Translations under genes and position numbers: made by a program
Shown here: in pieces, positions 1-5,452 of the stretch
Position numbering within the stretch: position 1 is the stretch's first letter
Layout: each line of letters starts with the position of its first letter
The notes under the pieces: generated by a model
The model's input: the letters and a program-made list of their open reading frames with translations, nothing else
The model's database searches: none
Told to the model about the DNA's origin: nothing
From: Bacteroidota bacterium
GTDB taxonomy: Bacteria; Bacteroidota; Ignavibacteria; Kryptoniales; JAKASW01
Direction of reading: 5' to 3'
Length of the DNA stretch: 6,294 bases
Assembly (NCBI GenBank): GCA_021789755.1
Contig: JAJYJD010000211.1
Location: forward strand, 1 to 6,294

Positions 1-320
1 TGCAGCAGCTGGCTGAACGCGCAATCTTGAGCAACAGGCTGGACAGATGGAAAATGAAATATTAGAAACGCAGCTACAAAATACTTTTCGGCTCCCCGCG
101 TCACCGGCCACCCTCTCAGCCGCTTCGACCATAGACAATTCGGCCACCCGCGTCTTCGGGCTGATGCGAATAATTTCCGCCGACCAGATTATCGGCATGG
201 TAAAGCCGGATCACAAACCCGGCCTCGCAGAAGCGATGCCGGACTTTACAGCATTGGTGCTCCTCCATATGAAAATGTAAAGGATTTGGTTCTAAAGCGC
301 TCAGAATCCCGAACATACCC

Positions 321-347
321 GGAGGGGAAATGACCCCGGCTTTCTGA
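321..347 (+). promoter_or_regulatory. Strong Shine-Dalgarno followed by a five-codon frame (MTPAF-stop)
   Basis: GGAGGGG at 321-327 lies just before ATG at 330-332, the best Shine-Dalgarno/start pairing in the window. The frame closes after five codons (TGA 345-347). It may be a short upstream leader ORF for the kinase gene, or the surviving start of a decayed gene. It is not in frame with the kinase start. Which of these it is cannot be told from one sequence. Confidence 0.3.
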
Positions 348-417
348 GACACTTTCGAATGGAAGTAGCGCGAGAATATCGAGCGGACATTTACAAATAC
401 AATCTGATTTGTTCACC

Positions 418-425
418 GGAGAGGG
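418..425 (+). promoter_or_regulatory. Ribosome binding site that decides the kinase start
   Basis: GGAGAGGG lies immediately upstream of ATG 428, with six bases between GGAG (418-421) and the start. The same frame has an earlier ATG at 359, but no comparable purine-rich site precedes it and the 23 extra residues look non-domain. This favours 428 as the true start. Confidence 0.6.
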
Positions 426-427
426 AA

Positions 428-1825
428 ATGAAGAAGGATGAGACGGTTGGACGGGAGATAAGAAAAGACAACAACAAGCCGGACAACCAGGATACTGCCG
501 CTCCAACTGAGGGCGTTACGGAGACTGACGAGAACTATGTCCGCGCCCTTGAGACGACTGTACGGATGCTCAAGGCAAAAATGGAATTGCACGAAAGAGC
601 CGTAGCCGGAATAAAACAATCGCTCGACGACATGGTCGAGATGCAGAGATTGGCAAGTGCAATAAGCACCACCACCGACCGGGTAGCTGTTCTCGACTCG
701 CTTCTCGAACTTACCCGCAAAGTTATCCCGGTTGATGAAGTTATGTTGTTCGAGGTGCGCAAACCGAGATCCCAGGCAAGGCCGTTCATCCCCACCTGTT
801 CAGATTATATGCTCACCGCTTCCCGGCGTTTGCTGGAAGAAGGAATACTCGATTGGGTGATAGATCAGAAATTGACCACGGTCGTCCCCGACCCGAACAC
901 GTCGGCAGTCAGGGGCAATTTTGTCGTTGTTCCACTGGTGCTCCGCGGGGAGGCGTTCGGCGTGTATATAATTCGGACCGTAAAAGTCCGCGGAACACTA
1001 TCCGATTATGAGCTCACCATGCTCGGTGTGCTGGCAAACCAGGCTGCTGTGGCAGTGGAAAATCTCCGCAACATGGATCATATGCTCAAGGCGGCAGGTG
1101 GTTCGAAGATGTCGGAGGCGCAGATGCTCCAGGCCGCCAAGCTCGCTTCGTTAGGTGAACTTGTTGGCGGCATCGCGCACGAAATAAACAACCCCCTGCA
1201 AATTCTCCTCGGCCATTTGGCACTTCTTCGACAGGGGAAGGATACAGAGCACAGGATCGAGGTAGTCCGAACCCAGGTGCAGAGGATCGCCCATATCACG
1301 CGGCAGCTTGCCTCGTTCTCGAGCAACGTACTCGAAGTCGTCGAAAATGAACCTATGAACGTAAACTGGGCATTAAACGAAGTCATTGAACTCGTCGAGT
1401 ACCAGTTCAAGAGCCGCGGGATTGAAGTCGAAATGCGAATGTCTGAAGAGCTACCCCCGCTTGACTCGAATAAGAATTATCTTCAGCAGGCTTTCCTTAA
1501 CCTCCTGATCAACGCCAAAGAGGCAATGCCAAAGGGCGGCAAATTGGTTGTGTCTACGGAGTACATTGACGGGAAGATCTACATTCGATTCACCGATTCC
1601 GGGGCAGGGATAAAAAAAGAAAACCTCACCAAGATCTTTGATCCCTTCTTCACCACGAAGGAAGCCGGGAAAGGAACAGGTCTCGGGCTGCCAGTTGCAA
1701 GAGGGATAGTCGCAAAATTCGGCGGCGAGCTGAAAGTGGAAAGCGTCGAAGGACATGGCACGACGTTAACACTGGTACTTCCCGTGAAGAGAAGCGAAGC
1801 CTCATTGAATAGAGAGATGTATTGA
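428..1825 (+). CDS. Cytoplasmic GAF-domain sensor histidine kinase
   Basis: A 465-residue soluble sensor kinase. Residues 1-33 are charged and probably disordered. Residues 35-75 look like a coiled coil, and about 75-215 match a GAF sensory domain (it ends LANQAAVAVENL, a typical GAF last helix). The dimerisation/phosphoacceptor helix contains GGIAHEINNPLQ with phosphoacceptor His251, the form seen in NtrB-like kinases. The ATPase domain shows the N box NLLINAKEAM (Asn362), G1 DSGAGI (Asp390), F box DPFFTTK (from 405) and G2 GKGTGLGL (around 416). All catalytic boxes are present, so it should autophosphorylate. No membrane segment or signal peptide is visible, so the signal is presumably intracellular, and the GAF ligand cannot be read from the sequence. 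The natural partners are the Rec-Hpt and receiver proteins encoded about 0.9 kb downstream. An upstream in-frame ATG at 359 would add 23 residues but has a poorer ribosome binding site. Confidence 0.93.
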   Translation: MKKDETVGREIRKDNNKPDNQDTAAPTEGVTETDENYVRALETTVRMLKAKMELHERAVAGIKQSLDDMVEMQRLASAISTTTDRVAVLDSLLELTRKVIPVDEVMLFEVRKPRSQARPFIPTCSDYMLTASRRLLEEGILDWVIDQKLTTVVPDPNTSAVRGNFVVVPLVLRGEAFGVYIIRTVKVRGTLSDYELTMLGVLANQAAVAVENLRNMDHMLKAAGGSKMSEAQMLQAAKLASLGELVGGIAHEINNPLQILLGHLALLRQGKDTEHRIEVVRTQVQRIAHITRQLASFSSNVLEVVENEPMNVNWALNEVIELVEYQFKSRGIEVEMRMSEELPPLDSNKNYLQQAFLNLLINAKEAMPKGGKLVVSTEYIDGKIYIRFTDSGAGIKKENLTKIFDPFFTTKEAGKGTGLGLPVARGIVAKFGGELKVESVEGHGTTLTLVLPVKRSEASLNREMY

Positions 1826-2093
1826 AGTTTGCCTTATTAATGGTTCTCTTGTCAAGTAATACGTCCGCGGGCAAAGGCCACGACAGCAATTGGAAGTGCT
1901 CCCAGCAGAGGCGGAGCCGTGATCACGACGGACGAACGCGGCGCGGTTGTCTTTTTGCAACCCGGCCTCATCAGCCCCGGGGAAGTCGCGAATGAGAGCT
2001 ACGGAGATTTTCAACCTCTCGTTCCGAATCGTGCTCCGGTTTCCGAACCCGAAAACAGGTGAGCGGACATTTTTATGTTCAACAGGATTATGA
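1826..2093. other. Gap without a recognised gene between the kinase and the fliW remnant
   Basis: There is one open + frame without an ATG, 1841-2062. It reads RGGAVITTDERGAVVFLQP around 1904-1960 and ends in a proline-rich tail before TGA at 2060-2062. It looks somewhat protein-like and could be a further eroded gene, but I cannot assign it to a family. I see no convincing terminator after the kinase and no clear promoter. The bases just before 2094 include AGGATTATGA, a possible weak ribosome binding site for the former fliW. Confidence 0.3.
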
Positions 2094-2512
2094 ATGATTG
2101 AGCGGAATACGGAACTGAAGGCGAAACTCATGACCAGGGAGTTCGACGAGTCGCAATTTGATGAGAGCATCGTTTATGATTATCCGAATGGTCTGCCGTG
2201 TTTTGAAGGACTTTACAGCTTCATTATAATTGATGACGAATGAGTGGAGCCGCTAAGATGGTTTTATCGACGGAAGGCCCGAACTTCGGTCTGGCGCTGC
2301 TCGAGGCATCTTAGGTGGACCCGGATGTTTACGCAGAGCTTGCCCCGGAGGACGGCTCCTCCACGGCGTTCACGGTTGCGGAACTCAGCCGAGATCCCGG
2401 ACCGGTCACGGCAAACATGAAGGCTCCGGTAATCCAGAATCATGTTCCTAGATCGGACATAGAGGTGGTTTTTGACCCGGACAGATATTCGACAGAATAC
2501 AGAGTAGACTGA
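2094..2512 (+). pseudogene. fliW: Broken flagellar assembly factor FliW
   Basis: Three pieces join into one FliW-like protein. Piece one (2094-2243) carries the family's signature region as YDYPNGLPCFEGLYSFIIID and stops at an in-frame TGA (2241-2243). Reading through gives VEPLRWF, matching the usual PF-WLQS segment. The frame then shifts near 2258-2264 to LSTEGPNFGLALLEAS and meets TAG (2312-2314). Piece three (from 2315) supplies VDPDVYAELAPED, then PVTANMKAPVIQNH and a C-terminal DRYSTEY, the normal FliW ending. Intact FliW proteins bind flagellin and also bind and inactivate CsrA, so that free flagellin controls its own translation. With two stops and a frameshift this copy should give no full product. 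It sits 18 bases before csrA, the usual neighbour order. The C-terminal third reads cleanly, suggesting fairly recent decay. A sequencing artefact is possible, but three separate lesions in one short gene argue against it. Confidence 0.85.
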
Positions 2513-2516
2513 CTCT

Positions 2517-2522
2517 GGAAGG
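2517..2522 (+). promoter_or_regulatory. Ribosome binding site for csrA supporting a TTG start
   Basis: GGAAGG lies eight bases before TTG 2531. The codon before it, at 2528-2530 where the family's ATG would align, is GGG, so this site and the TTG are the only visible way to start csrA. Confidence 0.5.
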
Positions 2523-2530
2523 CAATTGGG

Positions 2531-2731
2531 TTGGTCTTGGAAAGGATATTAAGAGAAGTGATCAGGATTGGAGGCGAGATCAAAGTTGGAATCATATCGG
2601 CCGAGGGCGGAAGTGTTAAACTGGGGATGAAGGCCCCCGGTGAAGTCCCCGTTCACAGAGCGGAAGCACACCAGAAGTTGGATGCGGAGGGCAAACAGGG
2701 GTCTCACCGAGCCTGGAAGAAGAATGCCTGA
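2531..2731 (+). CDS. csrA: CsrA-type translational regulator, divergent, with a TTG start
   Basis: A 66-residue open frame aligning without gaps to CsrA. CsrA is a small dimeric RNA-binding protein that binds GGA-containing hairpins near ribosome binding sites and represses or stabilises target mRNAs. The core reads EVIRIGGEIKVGII, then GGSVKLGMKAPGEVPVHRAE, close to the family pattern. By alignment Leu4, Arg6 and Arg44 (in VPVHR), the main RNA-contacting positions, remain. Several usually conserved positions differ: the N-terminal T/S-R-K-x-G-E element reads ERILRE (Thr5 to Glu, Gly9 to Arg), and the Glu-Glu after VHR is Ala-Glu. The canonical ATG codon is replaced by GGG, leaving a TTG one codon later behind GGAAGG. 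It follows the fliW remnant and overlaps the next gene by 8 bases, which suggests coupled translation. It may be a working divergent CsrA, or a gene early in decay whose frame is held open by that coupling; I favour neither strongly. Confidence 0.72.
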   Translation: MVLERILREVIRIGGEIKVGIISAEGGSVKLGMKAPGEVPVHRAEAHQKLDAEGKQGSHRAWKKNA

Positions 2732-3440
2732 TGCATTTCCCAAAACGATTCTCGTCATCGACGACACGGAACCCGTCCGGCGATTCGCTGAAGATTTCTT
2801 CAGAAAGCTGAAATTCGAAGTGTTTGCGGCACCGGACGGTTTCGAAGGCCTGCAGGTGGCATACGCATTAAGGCCCGATCTGATTTTACTCGACTTGATG
2901 ATGCCTCACCTCGACGGCTTCAAGACCCTCCAATTAATAAAATCGAACGAGTTGACGAAGAACATACCGGTTGTCGGGATGACTGCTTATTCTGATAGAG
3001 TGAATGCGTCGTCGGCAAGCAGACTCGGGGCAGAGGCCGTGATCACCAAGCCTCTTACCGAGGAATTGCTTTTCCGGCAACTGAAGGCTGTCTTTGGCGA
3101 CACATTCGTAAAATCCGTCCTGCCGAAGGACATCAGGAACACTGAAAACCCATTTGGCATGAAAGAAGATGAGCATAGTGACGTCGCGCGAAGCATGGTC
3201 GAGGAGTTCGTCAGGTATTTCGCTGAACAGCTCGACTTGCTGGAGTGCGCCGTCCGGGATGAGGACGTGGATACAATCAGAAGGATAACTCACGGTATCA
3301 GCGGCACGGGAGGATCATTCGGCTACGGCGATGCATCGGCTCTCGCGAACCGTCTGAACGAAACCGTCCACGCTTCCCCTGTCAACTGGCGGGAAGCGGA
3401 GGAACTTCTGATCCAGTTGAAGAATAGGCTTAATCGATGA
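2724..3440 (+). CDS. Receiver-Hpt phosphorelay protein
   Basis: A 238-residue protein with two phosphotransfer domains and no DNA-binding or enzymatic output. The N-terminal receiver (about 7-125) has the acidic pair Asp13-Asp14, phosphoacceptor Asp57 in LILLDLMMP, Thr87 in GMTAYS and Lys109 in ITKPL. The C-terminal part (about 145-238) is an Hpt domain with THGISGTGGSFGY, whose His190 sits where Hpt domains carry the phosphorylated His; the usual Lys two positions later is Ser. Phosphate could thus pass from the upstream kinase to Asp57, to His190, and on to another receiver, most simply the next gene's product. The start at 2724 is chosen because GGAAGAAG (2715-2722) precedes it and the receiver fold begins right after. 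The frame is open further upstream, but only across csrA. It overlaps csrA by 8 bases and the next receiver by 4 (ATGA), so all three are probably one operon. Confidence 0.92.
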   Translation: MPDAFPKTILVIDDTEPVRRFAEDFFRKLKFEVFAAPDGFEGLQVAYALRPDLILLDLMMPHLDGFKTLQLIKSNELTKNIPVVGMTAYSDRVNASSASRLGAEAVITKPLTEELLFRQLKAVFGDTFVKSVLPKDIRNTENPFGMKEDEHSDVARSMVEEFVRYFAEQLDLLECAVRDEDVDTIRRITHGISGTGGSFGYGDASALANRLNETVHASPVNWREAEELLIQLKNRLNR

Positions 3441-3820
3441 AGGCACTAGTTGCTGATGATGTTCCCATGATCAGGAAACTCGTGGAGTTTCACCTGAAAC
3501 AAATCGGCTTCGATATCTCAAATGCCGCAGACGGCGCCGAGGCACTCATGTTCGCGAGCAATTCCAAGTTCGATTTGATATTACTCGATATAATGATGCC
3601 GGAAATGGACGGCCTTGAGGTCCTGCGCAGAGTCCGCGGCGGCACCGTCAACAAGGACACCCCCGTGATCATAATGACCGCATACGGCGACTCTGCCAAC
3701 GTAAAGAAAGCTGTCGAGTACGGCGCAAACGATTTCATCGTGAAACCGGTCGAGCAGGTTTCGTTCCGAAAGAAGGTTATTGAAGCAGTGAACGCACGGA
3801 CCGCGGAGAGCAAGAAGTGA
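3437..3820 (+). CDS. Single-domain CheY-like response regulator
   Basis: A 127-residue stand-alone receiver. The full set of receiver residues is present: Asp7-Asp8 at the start of the fold, phosphoacceptor Asp51 in LLDIMMPEMDG, Thr81 in IIMTAYGD and Lys103 in IVKPVE. There is no output domain, so it acts by protein-protein contact, as CheY does at the flagellar switch, or as an intermediate in a phosphorelay. Its start codon overlaps the stop of the Rec-Hpt gene in ATGA, a strong sign of translational coupling. That makes it the likely acceptor of phosphate from His190 of that protein. Its own stop overlaps a GTG that appears to have been the start of the glycosyltransferase now in ruins downstream. 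Nothing in the sequence says what its final target is: the flagellar motor, another kinase or an anti-sigma partner are all possible. Confidence 0.93.
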   Translation: MKALVADDVPMIRKLVEFHLKQIGFDISNAADGAEALMFASNSKFDLILLDIMMPEMDGLEVLRRVRGGTVNKDTPVIIMTAYGDSANVKKAVEYGANDFIVKPVEQVSFRKKVIEAVNARTAESKK

Positions 3821-4385
3821 AGCTTTCTCCGTGATTGTCGGGAACGAAGAGCGTATCCCCCGGGATGTCCGGAGAGCGTGAGAGAGCTCGCCGGTGAGAT
3901 CTCGATCGTCGACACCGGCTCGGTGGACGGTACTATGGAAAGCGCACAGGGTTTCGGCGTCCGCATTTGTGAGTTTCCCTGGTGCAATGACTTCTTCGCG
4001 GCAAGGACGGATCGCTCGGACGGACCGCCGACGAGAGGATCGCCAGGATATATCACGCGAAAATCAGGAAGATGATATCGAGCGGGAAAGCGGGTGTCTT
4101 TCCGATTATCCTGAAGAAAAAAAGATTCCCCGCATCACGTGATCTCTTATCCGCGACTGTTCAGGAGGCTTAAATGTATTCGCTCACGGGAAAGATCCGC
4201 GAACAGATTTCAACTTCAGTGAATGAGCTTCGCGCCACGATCGAACCTCCGGAATCTATGGTGGATCCCCCGGTTGCCCGCAGGACGATGAGGCAATACT
4301 CGAAAAGGCATGGCGCAACCAGCGCATCGTAAAATTCGTGCAGGCGATGCGAATAGATCTCGCAGTGGAGGCGGTCAACAAGTAG
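3817..4385 (+). pseudogene. Family 2 glycosyltransferase pseudogene, multiply frameshifted with internal deletion
   Basis: Fragments in changing frames spell out a GT-A fold family 2 glycosyltransferase. SVIVGNEERIP (3828-3860) is the N-terminal strand and NEE motif. CPESVRELAGEISIVDTGS and then VDGT (from 3866) contain the nucleotide-sugar binding Asp region. FPWCNDFFAAR (about 3974-4006) follows. ADERIARIYHAKIRKMISSG (from 4027) is the rest of the DADER metal-binding motif, so roughly a dozen codons before it are missing. HVISYPRLFRRLKCIR (4136-4183), TGKIREQISTSVNEL (from 4186) and DDEAILEKAWRNQRIV (from 4284) finish the series, with TAG at 4383-4385. At least six frame changes are needed, so no enzyme can be made. 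The probable original start is GTG 3817, overlapping the receiver stop, which places it in the same ancestral operon. Relatives commonly continue into TPR repeats; that part is absent or never existed. Its former acceptor substrate is unknown. Confidence 0.85.
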
Positions 4386-4415
4386 CGTGCGGCAGTCAGG
4401 GTTACTCTCGTACAG

Positions 4416-4450
4416 TGTGCGCGTTTTCGGCGCGGACAGTGCGTTTTCTT
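4416..4450 (+). terminator. Possible weak transcription terminator
   Basis: TGTGCGCG (4416-4423) can pair with CGCGGACA (4431-4438) around a seven-base loop with one mismatch, and TTTTCTT follows after five bases. It lies between the glycosyltransferase remnant and the dehydrogenase, where a transcription boundary would be expected. The stem is short and the T-run imperfect, so this is only a candidate. Confidence 0.22.
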
Positions 4451-4489
4451 GATTCACAGGGCTGTTTATTCTAACTTAATTCAAGCATT

Positions 4490-5422
4490 ATGGCACGTGA
4501 AGAAAGTATCGGCGAAATTCTCAATATAACTCACTCGGAATCGGACAGAGCCGGTTACATAGCGATTGTCGGAGGCGGGCTTATGGGAAGGGGAATAGCC
4601 GAGACCGCCGCAACAGCCGGAATCAACGTACTAATCATTGAGCGCGACGAAGAATCTGCGGAGATTTGCAGACAAAGGCTCTCCGAGACACTCGATACTG
4701 AAATTCAACGCTGGGCTCTCACAAAAAGCGAGAAGAAGGCGATACTGTCACGCCTTAAATTCTGGACCGACCTCAATGAAGTAGCGGAATGCGACCTGGT
4801 GATCGAGGCGGTTGACGAGGATTTTGTATCGAAGAAAACCGTGTTCAAAGAGCTCGACAAGATTTGCGATCCGAATACGGTATTCGTTTCCAATACCGCG
4901 ACTTTGAGTCTTACGAAACTTGCGGACGCGACTTCACGGCCCGATAAAATTATCGGCATGCACTTCCTGAACCCGGTTCCGAAAGTGCCGCTTGTGGAAG
5001 TTGTACGCGCGCTGAAGACGAGCGATGATACATTCAAGCGTATAAAGAAATTCGCCGAGGATCTCGGCAAGACTGTCGTCGAAGTATTCGAGTATCCCGG
5101 GTTTGTGACGACCAGGGTCATACTGCCGCTCCTCAACGAAGCGATGCAGGTACTGCTCGAAGGAATCGCGACGGCCGACGGGATCGACACCGCTATCAAG
5201 CTCGGCTACGGGCTTAACGTCGGACCGCTCGAGATGGCGGATTCGATGGGCCTCGATGAAGTGCTGACGTGGCTGGATACGATGTACCACGAGCTCGGAA
5301 CGGCCCAGTACCGGGCGAGCCCGATCCTCAGGAGAAAAGTGCGTGAGGGACATCTCGGCAAAAAGACAGGCCAGGGATTTTTTAAGTACGATGAGTCGGG
5401 GAAGAAGATCGAAAACGTTTAA
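4490..5422 (+). CDS. Short-form 3-hydroxyacyl-CoA dehydrogenase (3-hydroxybutyryl-CoA dehydrogenase family)
   Basis: A 310-residue stand-alone dehydrogenase that interconverts 3-hydroxyacyl-CoA and 3-ketoacyl-CoA with NAD(P). About 22 leader residues precede a Rossmann fold beginning IAIVGGGLMGRGIAE, and the fold runs to about residue 190. The catalytic segment HFLNPVPKVPLVEVV supplies His158, Asn161 and Glu170, the His-Glu pair of the family. The helical C-terminal domain (from about 200) ends with LGKKTGQGFFKYD, the normal finish, so the length is full. Two usual active-site positions differ: SNTATL has Ala137 where Ser is typical, and PGFVTTR has Thr208 where Asn is typical. The substrate or efficiency may therefore be non-standard. 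No clear Shine-Dalgarno precedes the ATG; AT-rich sequence does, and a poor promoter-like pair (TTGATT 4449, TAACTT 4472, spacing 17) would make the message nearly leaderless. The acetate kinase gene follows after 30 bases, suggesting joint transcription for acyl-CoA or butyrate/acetate metabolism. Confidence 0.93.
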   Translation: MAREESIGEILNITHSESDRAGYIAIVGGGLMGRGIAETAATAGINVLIIERDEESAEICRQRLSETLDTEIQRWALTKSEKKAILSRLKFWTDLNEVAECDLVIEAVDEDFVSKKTVFKELDKICDPNTVFVSNTATLSLTKLADATSRPDKIIGMHFLNPVPKVPLVEVVRALKTSDDTFKRIKKFAEDLGKTVVEVFEYPGFVTTRVILPLLNEAMQVLLEGIATADGIDTAIKLGYGLNVGPLEMADSMGLDEVLTWLDTMYHELGTAQYRASPILRRKVREGHLGKKTGQGFFKYDESGKKIENV

Positions 5423-5452
5423 TAATATCTCTCGGTGTAGAAGAAAGCTGAA

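Larger units (their letters stand above)
1..427. other. Region with no recognised gene; possible tail of an upstream gene and an unclear small ORF
   Basis: Nothing here can be named. Positions 3-65 form an open + frame entering from the left edge and ending at TAG; its end (AILSNRLDRWKMKY) could be the C-terminus of an upstream gene. An overlapping frame, 47-280, encodes 77 residues starting MENEILETQLQNTFRL. Read upstream of its ATG the frame continues as NLEQQAGQM, which looks coiled-coil-like, then becomes a stretch rich in Ala, Ser and Thr. I do not recognise either, and neither has a convincing ribosome binding site. Together they might be one gene broken by a frameshift near position 20, but this is a guess. 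The rest, 281-427, is leader sequence before the histidine kinase. Confidence 0.3.

Noticed and set aside
278..316. TAAAG-like elements resembling a flagellar sigma-28 promoter before the kinase
   Set aside because: The downstream half matches GCCGATAA poorly and the spacing is wrong.
359..427. Earlier ATG at 359 as the histidine kinase start
   Set aside because: It lacks a ribosome binding site comparable with GGAGAGGG before 428, and the added residues belong to no domain.
1751..1770. TGGCAC hexamer resembling the -24 element of a sigma-54 promoter
   Set aside because: No GC element follows at the required distance, and it lies inside the kinase coding sequence.
381..2072. Shared 12-mer GAGCGGACATTT at 381-392 and 2061-2072, both upstream of gene starts
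   Set aside because: About one chance 12-base repeat is expected in a window of this size, and the flanks do not extend the match, so I do not treat it as an operator.
3490..4056. Minus-strand frame of 188 codons across the receiver and glycosyltransferase remnant
   Set aside because: It is a shadow of the receiver gene and decayed sequence, and its translation is low-complexity Ser/Ala/Arg-rich with no domain pattern.
4705..5353. Minus-strand frames opposite the dehydrogenase
   Set aside because: They are antisense to a full-length conserved gene, and their translations show no family resemblance.
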